This document shows positions 52,657-63,066 of a stretch of DNA of 64,000 nucleotides, piece by piece. Below the pieces are notes generated by a model. The model was not told the origin of the DNA, made no database searches, and saw only the letters and a program-made list of their open reading frames with translations. This DNA is from Silanimonas sp. Its GTDB lineage: Bacteria > Pseudomonadota > Gammaproteobacteria > Xanthomonadales > Xanthomonadaceae. The stretch spans positions 1 through 64,000 of the forward strand of contig JAGXTI010000009.1 in NCBI GenBank assembly GCA_018334015.1, read 5' to 3'. The position numbers and the translations under genes are program-made. Position 1 is the first letter of the stretch; every line of letters begins with the position of its first letter.

Positions 52657-53850
52657 TCACAGACCCAACAGCATCCGATGCGGGTTCTCGAGCTGGTTTT
52701 TGATGTCCACCAGGAACTGCACCGCGTCCTTGCCGTCGATGATGCGGTGGTCGTAGCTGAGCGCGATGTACATCATCGGCGCGATCACGATCTGGCCGTT
52801 CTCGGCGATCGGCCTGTCCTTGATCGCATGCATCCCAAGAATCGCCGACTGCGGCGGGTTGACGATCGGCGTGCTCATCAGCGAGCCGAAGGTGCCGCCG
52901 TTGGTGATGGTGAAGGTGCCGCCCTGCAGGTCTTCGAGGCCGAGCTTGCCGTCGCGCGCCTTCTTGGCGTAGCCGGCGATGGCGGCCTCGACATCGGCGA
53001 AGCCCATGCGCTCGACGTTGCGCAGCACCGGCGTGACCAGGCCCTTGTCGGTGGACACCGCGATCGAGATGTCGGCATAGCCGTGGTAGATCACGTCGTC
53101 GCCATCGACCGAGGCATTGACGATCGGGAAGCGCTGCAGCGCATTGGCCGCGGCCTTGGCGAAGAAGCTCATGAAGCCGAGCTTGATGCCGTGCGTCTTC
53201 TCGAAGGCTTCGCCCTGCGCCTTGCGCATGGCCATCACCTCGCGCAGGTTGACCTCGTTGAACGAGGTCAGCATGGCGATCGAGTTCTTCGATTCCATCA
53301 TCCGCTCGGCGATGCGCTTGCGCATGCGGGTCATCGGCACGCGCTCTTCCGGACGCGCGCCGCCGCCCTTGGCGAAGTGGACCAGGTCTTCCTTGGTCAC
53401 CGCGCCGCGGCGGCCGCTGCCCGCGACCTCGGCGGGGTTGATGTTGTTCTGCGCGGCAAAGAACGCAGCACCCGGCGGCAGGCCGGCGTCGCTCTTCGCG
53501 GCCGGGGCGGGTGCGGCGGCCTTGACGGGCGCGGCAGTGGCAGGAGCAGCAGCCGGTGCAGCAGTGGCAGGTGCAGAAGCGGCAGCCACAGGGGCCGGAG
53601 CCGCGGCCACCGCTCCGGCTTCAACGATGATCAGCAGCTGGTCGGAGGTGACGGTGTCACCGACCTTGACCTTCAGTTCCTTGATGACGCCATCGACGGT
53701 GGAAGGCACTTCGAGCACGACCTTGTCGGTCTCGAGGTCGACCAGGTTCTCGTCGCGGCGGACCGCATCGCCCACCTTCTTGTGCAGGGCGGCGATGGTG
53801 GCGTCGGAGACGGATTCGGGCAGCGGCGGAACCTTGATTTCAGTGGCCAT
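52657..53850 (-). CDS. sucB: Dihydrolipoyllysine succinyltransferase, E2 of 2-oxoglutarate dehydrogenase
   Basis: A 397-residue E2. The lipoyl domain (residues 1-75) has the lipoylated Lys in ETDKVVLEV. An Ala/Pro/Val-rich hinge (about 85-115) leads to the peripheral subunit-binding domain ([34 protein letters not shown]). The catalytic domain ends with [16 protein letters not shown], whose His and Asp are the active-site pair. The C terminus MLLGL is typical. 42 bp after sucA. Confidence 0.96.
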   Translation of the reverse strand: MATEIKVPPLPESVSDATIAALHKKVGDAVRRDENLVDLETDKVVLEVPSTVDGVIKELKVKVGDTVTSDQLLIIVEAGAVAAAPAPVAAASAPATAAPAAAPATAAPVKAAAPAPAAKSDAGLPPGAAFFAAQNNINPAEVAGSGRRGAVTKEDLVHFAKGGGARPEERVPMTRMRKRIAERMMESKNSIAMLTSFNEVNLREVMAMRKAQGEAFEKTHGIKLGFMSFFAKAAANALQRFPIVNASVDGDDVIYHGYADISIAVSTDKGLVTPVLRNVERMGFADVEAAIAGYAKKARDGKLGLEDLQGGTFTITNGGTFGSLMSTPIVNPPQSAILGMHAIKDRPIAENGQIVIAPMMYIALSYDHRIIDGKDAVQFLVDIKNQLENPHRMLLGL

Positions 53851-53892
53851 GGCGGGCGTTCTCGGTCGGAATTCGTGATTGGGGGTCGTGGG

Positions 53893-56718
53893 TTATTCGG
53901 CCGCCGCCAGTACCTGCGGGCCGACCAGCGCGGCTTCGAGCAGGGCAGCCTGTTCGATGTTGTGCTGGCTCAGGTGGCCGCAGGCCGGTGCGGCGGAGCG
54001 ACCGCGGCCGGCGTAGCTCAGGGTCTGGCCCTTCTGCAGGCAGGCGTCGAGGTGGTGGCGGATCTGGTACCAAGCACCCTGGTTCTGCGGCTCTTCCTGG
54101 CACCAGATCACCTCCGCGGCCTTGCCGAAGCGTTTCAGCTCGGCGGTGAGCTCGGCGCGCGGGAAGGGGTAGAGCTGCTCGACGCGGACGAGGGCGACAT
54201 CGCTGAGGCCGCGCTTCTCGGCGTCCTCGACGAGGTCGTAGTAGACCTTGCCACCACAGACGATCACACGCTTCGTCTTCTTGGCATCGGCGGCGCTGCT
54301 GTCGGGGATCAGGGTCTGGAAGCCGCCCTTTGCCAGATCATCCAGCGTGCTCACCGAGAGCTTGTGGCGCAGCATCGATTTCGGCGTCATGACCACGAGC
54401 GGCTTGCGCGCACCGCGCAGCATCTGCCGGCGCAGCATGTGAAAACTCTGCGCTGGTGTGGTCGGCGTGACCACCGCGATGTTGTGGTGGGCGCAAAGCT
54501 GCAGGAAGCGTTCGAGCCGGGCCGAGCTGTGCTCGGGGCCCTGGCCTTCGTAGCCATGCGGCAGGAACAGCACGAGGCCACAGAGACGGCCCCACTTGGC
54601 CTCGCCCGAGGTGATGAACTGGTCGATCACGACCTGGGCGCCGTTGGCGAAATCACCGAACTGGCCTTCCCAGAGGTTGAGCGTGGTCGGCTCGGCGGTG
54701 CTGTAGCCGTATTCGAAGGCCATCACCGCCTCTTCGGAGAGCAGTGAATCGACGACCACCGCATGCTCGGGGTTCGAGACCAGTTCGCGCAGCGGCATGA
54801 ACGCCTCGCCGGTGGTCTGGTCGTGCTGCACGGCATGGCGATGGAAGAAGGTGCCGCGGCCGGCGTCCTGGCCGACGAGCCTGAGCTTGAAGCCCTCCTT
54901 CAGCAGGGTGGCGTAGGCCAGATTCTCGGCGAAGCCCCAATCCATCGGCAGCTCACCCGCCGCCATTTTGCGGCGGTCCTCGTAGACCTTGGCCACGCGC
55001 GGGTGCAGCTTGCGGCTCTCGGGCACGGCATTGATCTGCGTGGCCAGCGCGTCGAGCGTCTTGCGCGCCACGGCGGTCTTGACCTCGTCGTTCAGTGAGC
55101 CCTTGAAGTAGGGCGACCAGTCGACGCTGACGCTGTCCTTGGCGGCGCTGGTGACATCGGCCGTCACTTCGCCCTTGTCGAGTTTGGCGCGGTAGGCATC
55201 CACCATGGCCTTGGCCTCCTCGGCGGCGAGCACGCCGGCTTCGGCCAGACGCTGCGCGTAGAGCTCGCGCGTGGTCTTGCGGGCGCGGATGTTCTGGTAC
55301 ATCAGCGGCTGCGTGGCCGCCGGCTCGTCGGCCTCGTTGTGGCCGTGGCGGCGGTAGCAGACGAGGTCGATGACCACGTCGCGCTTGAAGGTCTGCCGGA
55401 AGTCGAAGGCGAGCTGCGCGCAGAAGGCCACGGCTTCCGGGTCGTCGCCGTTGACATGCAGCACCGGCGCGCCGACGATCTTCGCCGGGTCGGTGCAGTA
55501 CAGCGTCGAGCGGGTGTCGTCCGGGCGGTGGGTGGTGAAGCCGACCTGGTTGTTGATGACGATATGGATCGTGCCGCCGACCGCGAAACCACGCGCCTGC
55601 GACATCTGGAACAGCTCCATGATGACGCCCTGGCCGGCGAAGGCCGAATCGCCATGGATCAGCACCGGCACCACCTTGGCGCGCTCCTTGTCCTCGCGGC
55701 GCATCTGCCGCGCCCGCACCGAGCCGGCCACCACCGGGTCGACGATCTCGAGGTGCGAGGGGTTGAAGGCCAGGGCGATGTGCAGCGGGCCACCGGGTGT
55801 TGCGATGTCGGCCGAGAAGCCCATGTGGTACTTGACGTCGCCGGAGTGCGCCGGATCGTCGGGATGGTCGAAGCGGCCCTCGAACTCGGCGAACAACTTG
55901 GCCGGCGGCTTGCCCAGCGTGTTGACCAGCACGTTGAGGCGGCCACGGTGGGCCATGCCGATCACCATGTCCTTGACGCCGTTGCCACCGGCGCGCCGCA
56001 CCAGCGCATCCATCGCCGGGATCAGTGCATCACCGCCTTCCAGCGAGAAACGCTTCTGGCCGACGTACTTGGTGTGCAGGTAGCGCTCCAGACCTTCGGC
56101 CGCCGTGGTGCGCTCGAGGATACGGATCTTTTCCTCCTTCGAGAAGCCGAACTGGCCGGCGGCCTTCTCCAGACGCTCCTGCATCCAGTGGCGCTGGTGG
56201 GCGTCACTGATGTGCATGAACTCGGCGCCGATGACGCCGGAGTAGGTGGTGCGGAGCTTGCCCAGCAGGTCCTTGAGCTTGAGTTTCGCCGGGCCGAAAT
56301 AGGTGATGGCCGGGAACTCGGTGTCGAGGTCGGCCGGGGACAGGCCGTGGAAGTCGAGTTCCAAGTCCGGGGCGTCCGGCGTGCCGGCCATGCCGAGCGG
56401 ATCGAGCGTGGCACCGAGGTGGCCGCGCGAGCGGTAGGCCGTCACCAGCTTGCTCACCGCCATCTGCTTCTTCGCGGCCGCCTCGTCGATGCCGCCGCCG
56501 AGGCCCTTGGCGGCGAGCATGCCGGCCACCTGCACGCGCGCCATCGCCTCCGAGTGCGGCACGTCGGCGCTGCCGCCGAAGCCGTCGAAGTAGGTTTTCC
56601 ATTTCGGATCGACCGAGGCCGGGTCGCGGAGGTACTGCTCGTAGAGCTCTTCGATGAAGGCGGCGTTGCCGCCGGAAAGCTGGGAGGACTGGGCGAAGGT
56701 CTTGAGGAGGCTGGCCAC
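53893..56718 (-). CDS. sucA: 2-oxoglutarate dehydrogenase E1 component
   Basis: A 941-residue thiamine-diphosphate enzyme that decarboxylates 2-oxoglutarate in the TCA cycle. Landmarks are SGGNAAFIEELYEQYLRDPASVDP at the N terminus, MAHRGRLNVLVNTLGKP, HGDSAFAGQGVIMEL, and the metal/ThDP region IVINNQVGFTT. Later come RRHGHNEADEPA and the C-terminal ICQEEPQNQGAW-like WCQEEPQNQGAW. I prefer the GTG at 56718 (AGGA ahead) over an in-frame TTG at 56739 that would add seven residues. First gene of the operon, with a TATAAT box and a small hairpin in its leader, divergent from a GntR-type regulator. Confidence 0.95.
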   Translation of the reverse strand: MASLLKTFAQSSQLSGGNAAFIEELYEQYLRDPASVDPKWKTYFDGFGGSADVPHSEAMARVQVAGMLAAKGLGGGIDEAAAKKQMAVSKLVTAYRSRGHLGATLDPLGMAGTPDAPDLELDFHGLSPADLDTEFPAITYFGPAKLKLKDLLGKLRTTYSGVIGAEFMHISDAHQRHWMQERLEKAAGQFGFSKEEKIRILERTTAAEGLERYLHTKYVGQKRFSLEGGDALIPAMDALVRRAGGNGVKDMVIGMAHRGRLNVLVNTLGKPPAKLFAEFEGRFDHPDDPAHSGDVKYHMGFSADIATPGGPLHIALAFNPSHLEIVDPVVAGSVRARQMRREDKERAKVVPVLIHGDSAFAGQGVIMELFQMSQARGFAVGGTIHIVINNQVGFTTHRPDDTRSTLYCTDPAKIVGAPVLHVNGDDPEAVAFCAQLAFDFRQTFKRDVVIDLVCYRRHGHNEADEPAATQPLMYQNIRARKTTRELYAQRLAEAGVLAAEEAKAMVDAYRAKLDKGEVTADVTSAAKDSVSVDWSPYFKGSLNDEVKTAVARKTLDALATQINAVPESRKLHPRVAKVYEDRRKMAAGELPMDWGFAENLAYATLLKEGFKLRLVGQDAGRGTFFHRHAVQHDQTTGEAFMPLRELVSNPEHAVVVDSLLSEEAVMAFEYGYSTAEPTTLNLWEGQFGDFANGAQVVIDQFITSGEAKWGRLCGLVLFLPHGYEGQGPEHSSARLERFLQLCAHHNIAVVTPTTPAQSFHMLRRQMLRGARKPLVVMTPKSMLRHKLSVSTLDDLAKGGFQTLIPDSSAADAKKTKRVIVCGGKVYYDLVEDAEKRGLSDVALVRVEQLYPFPRAELTAELKRFGKAAEVIWCQEEPQNQGAWYQIRHHLDACLQKGQTLSYAGRGRSAAPACGHLSQHNIEQAALLEAALVGPQVLAAAE

Positions 56719-56789
56719 GGCGATCCTGGTTGCGTGCAAGTGATTGATTGCAAACGGAGCGCGGGCACAAGCCCGCGAAACGACGCCAG

Positions 56790-56795
56790 ATTATA
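56790..56795 (-). promoter_or_regulatory. -10 box of the sucA promoter
   Basis: A perfect TATAAT on the minus strand, about 72 bases before the sucA GTG. The -35 region (around 56813-56818) is a poor match and abuts the -35 of the divergent gntR-type promoter. A GCGGGC-acaa-GCCCGC hairpin (56761-56776) lies in the leader. Confidence 0.55.
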
Positions 56796-56818
56796 AACGC
56801 TCAGGCGGGGAATGGGGC

Positions 56819-56855
56819 TTGACACGGCCCTTGTGTATTTGTCTATTGATACACA
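56819..56855 (+). promoter_or_regulatory. Promoter and operator of the YtrA-type regulator gene
   Basis: TTGACA at 56819-56824 and TCTATT at 56842-56847, with a 17-base spacer, would start transcription at or beside the ATG at 56855, giving an almost leaderless mRNA. The perfect inverted repeat TGTGTAT (56832-56838) and ATACACA (56849-56855), 10 bases apart, covers the -10 box and the first base of the start codon. It is the obvious autoregulatory operator. Confidence 0.7.
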
Positions 56856-57286
56856 TGGATGCTTCGCTGTTCCTGATTGCCCCCGCATCGCCCGATCCGA
56901 TCTATCGCCAGATCGTCGAGCAGGTGCGGCGTTTCGTCGCCGCCGGCCAGCTCCGCATCGGCGAGGGCTTGCCCTCGGTACGCGGGATGGCCGAACACCA
57001 TGCAGTCAATCCGATGACCGTGAGCCGTGCCTACAGCCAGCTGGAAGGCGAGGGTGTGCTCGAGCGTCGCCGGGGCGTGGGCATGGTGGTTGCCGCCGCG
57101 CGCGGTGCCGGCCTGACCGCCGATGAGCGGCTGCGCCTGCTCGAACCGCGACTGCGCGACGTGATCCGCGAAGCCGGCGATCTCGGCCTCGCCGCCGGTC
57201 CGGTCTGCGAGCGGCTGCATGCCTTGTTTCTGAGCCCTCTGCCGAAGACGCGACCGCTCAAATCCCCAGCGCGCGCAGCTCGCTGA
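56855..57286 (+). CDS. GntR-family transcriptional regulator, YtrA subfamily
   Basis: A 143-residue regulator. The winged helix-turn-helix runs through DPIYRQIVEQVRRFVAAGQLRIGEGLPSVRGMAEHHAVNPMTVSRAYSQLEGEGVLE in its usual order, then RRRGVGMVV. The C-terminal part is only about 60 residues and mostly helical, the small dimerisation tail of the YtrA type. Members usually precede ABC-transporter genes that they control. Here no such gene follows: the next gene is on the other strand and overlaps the 3' end by 29 bp. It is divergent from sucA, with its operator about 15 bp from the sucA -35 region. Confidence 0.88.
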   Translation: MDASLFLIAPASPDPIYRQIVEQVRRFVAAGQLRIGEGLPSVRGMAEHHAVNPMTVSRAYSQLEGEGVLERRRGVGMVVAAARGAGLTADERLRLLEPRLRDVIREAGDLGLAAGPVCERLHALFLSPLPKTRPLKSPARAAR

Positions 57287-58223
57287 GCTCGCGGGCGCGC
57301 TCCCAGCGCCGGTCGAAGGCCTGCGCGAGCTGCCGCGCGCGGGCCGGGCCGTCGAGGCAGGCCGTGCCCTCGAAACGGGTGGCCAGCGGCCGGAACACGT
57401 AGGCCGTCTCGTCGGCCACGAGGCAGGCCTCGGCGACCTGGCGGTCCTCGGGATCGACGGGGGTGCGCAGCGCGAACACCGAGCTGAGCCGCTGTGCGAG
57501 GGGCAACAGGGCATGGCCCTCGGCGCGCAGGCGCTCGGGTTCGATCACCAGCACACGCACACTCGGGCCGCGGCCCGTTGTGGCGAAGCCGCGGATGGCG
57601 TCGAGAAGCGCGGGATGCGCGTACAGGGTGGCTTCGAGGTCGCGGGTGAGTACGCGCAGTTCGCGGCGTGCGCGGCCGATCACCGCCACGCTGTGTTCGC
57701 GCACATCGAGTTCGCTGGCAAGTTCGACGGGCAGCGCAGCCTCGCTGCGGCGGGTGCGAATGGCGTGGGCGGCGTGGGCGGCATCCGGACCGTCCAGCGG
57801 CCTGCGCATCGTCCGGTGCGGAATGCCGGCTTCCTCGAAAGCCTCGCCGTAGGCCTCGAAGCCGTGCGCGGCGTAGAAGCCCAGGGCATGGGTCTGGGCG
57901 TGCAGCGTCACCTCGGGCAAGCCGCGCGAGCGGGCGGCGTCGACCAGGGCATCGAGCAGGGCGGCCCCCACACCGCGACCGCGCCATTCCGGCAGCACGG
58001 CCATCCGGCCGATCTTGCGCTCCGGCGTCAGCCGCCCGGTGCCGATCGGCCGGTTGGTCGCGTCGCGCGCGATCAGATGCAGGCATTGCGGGTCGAGTTC
58101 GTCCCATTCCTCGTCGATGGGCACCTGCTGCTCGATGACGAAGACCGTTTCCCGCACGGCGCGCAGGTCGGCGAAATCGACCGTGTAATCGGCGGGTTCA
58201 ACGCGGAAGTCGGCGGTGATCAT
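57258..58223 (-). CDS. GNAT acetyltransferase with a C-terminal domain of unknown function
   Basis: A 321-residue protein. Residues about 1-145 are a GNAT domain with IGRMAVLPEWRGRGVGAALLDALVDAAR (acetyl-CoA loop) and FYAAHGFEAYGEAFEEAGIPHRTM, the latter like ElaA-type acetyltransferases. Residues about 165-321 form a second alpha/beta domain (VREHSVAVIGRARRELRVLTRDLE, VRVLVIEPERLRAEGHALLPLAQRL, AYVFRPLATRFEG) that I do not recognise with confidence; a phospholipase-D-like fold or DUF7931 is possible. Substrate unknown. GGGAGG precedes the ATG at 58223. Convergent overlap with the regulator gene. Confidence 0.75.
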   Translation of the reverse strand: MITADFRVEPADYTVDFADLRAVRETVFVIEQQVPIDEEWDELDPQCLHLIARDATNRPIGTGRLTPERKIGRMAVLPEWRGRGVGAALLDALVDAARSRGLPEVTLHAQTHALGFYAAHGFEAYGEAFEEAGIPHRTMRRPLDGPDAAHAAHAIRTRRSEAALPVELASELDVREHSVAVIGRARRELRVLTRDLEATLYAHPALLDAIRGFATTGRGPSVRVLVIEPERLRAEGHALLPLAQRLSSVFALRTPVDPEDRQVAEACLVADETAYVFRPLATRFEGTACLDGPARARQLAQAFDRRWERARELSELRALGI

Positions 58224-58275
58224 CGGAGGCCTCCCGGTGGATGGACGCCAGCGTAGCGCCGGCGACCGGCCACCG

Positions 58276-59544
58276 TCAGCCCTTGCGTCCTGGTGCGCGT
58301 GGCTTCTTCGCTGCGACCACGCGGTAATGCCCCAGCGCCGCGAGGGCCACGACCGCCTCGCGGGCGTGTTCGTCGAGCTGGCCCCAGATGGCGGCGTTGA
58401 GGGTGTGGTGGCGGCAGAGCAGGGCGGCGTCTTTCGCACGCAGGCCCTCGATGTCGCTGCCGGTGACGAACCACATCGCCCGGGTCTTGCCGACGCGCAG
58501 CCAAGCCACCCGCGAGAACGGATGGCGTTGCACCACGCCACCGGCGGCCAAGGCATCGTCGAACGCGCTGCGGGTCGGGGCCTTCTTCGGCGGCTGCAGG
58601 TCGCCGGAAGCGCGGTAGCGGGTGATGAAGCGGCCGAACCAGCGGCGCAGCAGGATGTCGTCGGCCTCGGCGTCCGGTGAACCACTCTGGCTGCCGGCGG
58701 CACCCGCGACCATGCCGCCCAGCGTCGCGCGCACGCGGTCCAGCGCGGCTTCGTCGATCTCGTAGGCATCGGCCGGCGCGGTGAGGTCGGGGTCGGCGTA
58801 GCGCGCCTTCTCCCCGGCGCGGCTCGCCAGCTCGAGTGCGAAATCCTCGATCAGCTCGGCCTTGGCCGGCGCCCGCATGCCCAGCGAGAAGGTGAGGCAG
58901 GGATCGAGCGCCACGCCGTGGTGGCCGAGACCGGGCGGCAGGTAGAGCAGATCGCCGGGGCCGAGCGTCCATTCGTGGCTCGGTGTGAACGTTTTCAGCA
59001 GCTTGATCGGCGCGTCCTCGCGGAACTCGACGCACTGCGCGGGGTCGGCGTCGATCTGCCAGTGCCGTCGGCCCATGCCCTGCAGCAGGAACACGTCGTA
59101 CTGGTCGATGTGCGCGCCGACCGAGCCGCCCTTGACGGCGAAACTGATCATCACGTCATCGATGCGCCAGCGCGGCAGGAACGGAAAGGCATCGATCAGC
59201 GCGCGCACCTCCGGGTCCCACTTGTCGACGTCCTGCACCAGCAGGGTCCAGTCGCGCTCGGGCACGCGGTCGAAGCGGTCCTCGGGCAGTGGGCCGGTTT
59301 CCACGCTCCAGCGGTCTTTCTTGCGGTTCCACAGGATCAGCCGTGAGAGTGCTGTCGCCTGCAAGGACAGCGCGCCGAGGTCATCCGGGCTGATCGGGCT
59401 TGCGAAGCCCGGAAACGCATTGCGGATCAGCAGCGGACGCTTCTGCCAGTAATCGCGCAGGAAATCCGCCACCGGCATGCCGAGTGGGCCTTGGCCGCGG
59501 GCGTCGATCTCGATGGGCAGTGGGGTGGTGGCGGTGCGTGTCAT
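58276..59544 (-). CDS. roxA: Cupin/JmjC ribosomal oxygenase, L16 arginine hydroxylase type (RoxA/YcfD-like)
   Basis: A 422-residue 2-oxoglutarate- and Fe(II)-dependent oxygenase of the ribosomal oxygenase family, which hydroxylates an arginine of ribosomal protein L16. It opens with DFLRDYWQKRPLLIRNAFPGF. The iron triad is in GAHIDQYDVFLLQ (His x Asp) and GLGHHGVAL. RRHWQID and LGPGDLLYLPPG match the family. The C-terminal winged-helix-like part is somewhat longer than in E. coli YcfD. It lies 35 bp after purB on the same strand. Confidence 0.88.
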   Translation of the reverse strand: MTRTATTPLPIEIDARGQGPLGMPVADFLRDYWQKRPLLIRNAFPGFASPISPDDLGALSLQATALSRLILWNRKKDRWSVETGPLPEDRFDRVPERDWTLLVQDVDKWDPEVRALIDAFPFLPRWRIDDVMISFAVKGGSVGAHIDQYDVFLLQGMGRRHWQIDADPAQCVEFREDAPIKLLKTFTPSHEWTLGPGDLLYLPPGLGHHGVALDPCLTFSLGMRAPAKAELIEDFALELASRAGEKARYADPDLTAPADAYEIDEAALDRVRATLGGMVAGAAGSQSGSPDAEADDILLRRWFGRFITRYRASGDLQPPKKAPTRSAFDDALAAGGVVQRHPFSRVAWLRVGKTRAMWFVTGSDIEGLRAKDAALLCRHHTLNAAIWGQLDEHAREAVVALAALGHYRVVAAKKPRAPGRKG

Positions 59545-59579
59545 GGTCTGCTGTCGTGGCGGCGGGGTGGAGCCTGCGA

Positions 59580-60995
<1,416 letters not shown>

Positions 60996-61007
60996 CTACC
61001 CGTCGGC

Positions 61008-61262
61008 TCAATAGTGGTAGCGGAGCTGGGCGATCTGCAGCTCGTCGCCGACCACCCGGTAGACGAAGCGGTGCTCCCCGTCGATCCGGCGTGACCACCA
61101 GCCGGCGAGGGCATGCTTCAGCGGCTCCGGCTTGCCGATTCCCACGAAGGGCGTCCGCATGGCTTCCTTGATCAGCACGTTGATGCGTTCGATCCGCTTC
61201 CGGTCGTGCTTGAGCCAATGTTGGTAGTCGTCCCACGCCTCATCGGAAAAGACCAGCTTCAC
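61008..61262 (-). CDS. yoeB: Toxin YoeB
   Basis: An 84-residue ribosome-dependent mRNA interferase of the RelE superfamily. The C-terminal half, GIGKPEPLKHALAGWWSRRI, then EHRFVYRVV and RYHY, is nearly the same as in E. coli YoeB. It keeps the catalytic Glu, Arg and terminal-region His, so the toxin is probably active. GTG start overlapping the antitoxin stop (GTGA), so toxin translation depends on antitoxin translation. Confidence 0.95.
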   Translation of the reverse strand: MKLVFSDEAWDDYQHWLKHDRKRIERINVLIKEAMRTPFVGIGKPEPLKHALAGWWSRRIDGEHRFVYRVVGDELQIAQLRYHY

Positions 61263-61510
61263 TCCGCAAGTTTCCGTGCCTTGCCGTTGCCGATCTCCAG
61301 AGCCTGCGTTGCTGCCAGCAGGCGACGGGCGTTCTTCGGACTGCGCAGCAGGTGGGCGGACTCCTCGAGCGCGTTGAACTCCTCGAGCGACATCATGACC
61401 ACGGCCTGCTCGCCGTTGCGGGTGATGATCAGGGGCTCGCGCTGCTCGCAGACCCGGTTCATCGTCTCGGCGAGTTTCGCGCGGGCGGTGGTGTAGGTGA
61501 GGGTGTCCAT
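61259..61510 (-). CDS. yefM: Antitoxin YefM (Phd/YefM family)
   Basis: An 83-residue antitoxin. The N-terminal DNA-binding and dimerisation domain reads TLTYTTARAKLAETMNRVCEQREPLIITRNG and AVVMMSLEEFNALEE; the C-terminal tail binds YoeB. I chose the ATG at 61510 because the operator palindrome ends 15 bases upstream. The frame extends further, but those residues would come from the operator and the fumC leader. Confidence 0.95.
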   Translation of the reverse strand: MDTLTYTTARAKLAETMNRVCEQREPLIITRNGEQAVVMMSLEEFNALEESAHLLRSPKNARRLLAATQALEIGNGKARKLAE

Positions 61511-61524
61511 GACGGGCTCCAATG

Positions 61525-61541
61525 TGTACAGGAAACTGTAC
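61525..61541 (-). promoter_or_regulatory. YefM operator palindrome
   Basis: GTACAG and CTGTAC (61526-61531 and 61536-61541) form a perfect inverted repeat with a 4-base centre, and contain the TGTACA core known for YefM operators. It lies directly upstream of yefM and within the region between yefM and fumC. Confidence 0.75.
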
Positions 61542-61617
61542 GACTTCGGTGCGCAGACGGCAATCGGGAAGCCTCGCATTCTTGCGTAGGATGGAAGCCC
61601 CGTTCAGGAGTGCACCC

Positions 61618-63000
<1,383 letters not shown>

Positions 63001-63066
63001 ACGGAGGCGATCCTCATCAACTGCAAAGTGGGTCGAAAATCGTCCAACAGGTCGCATCCGCTCGGT

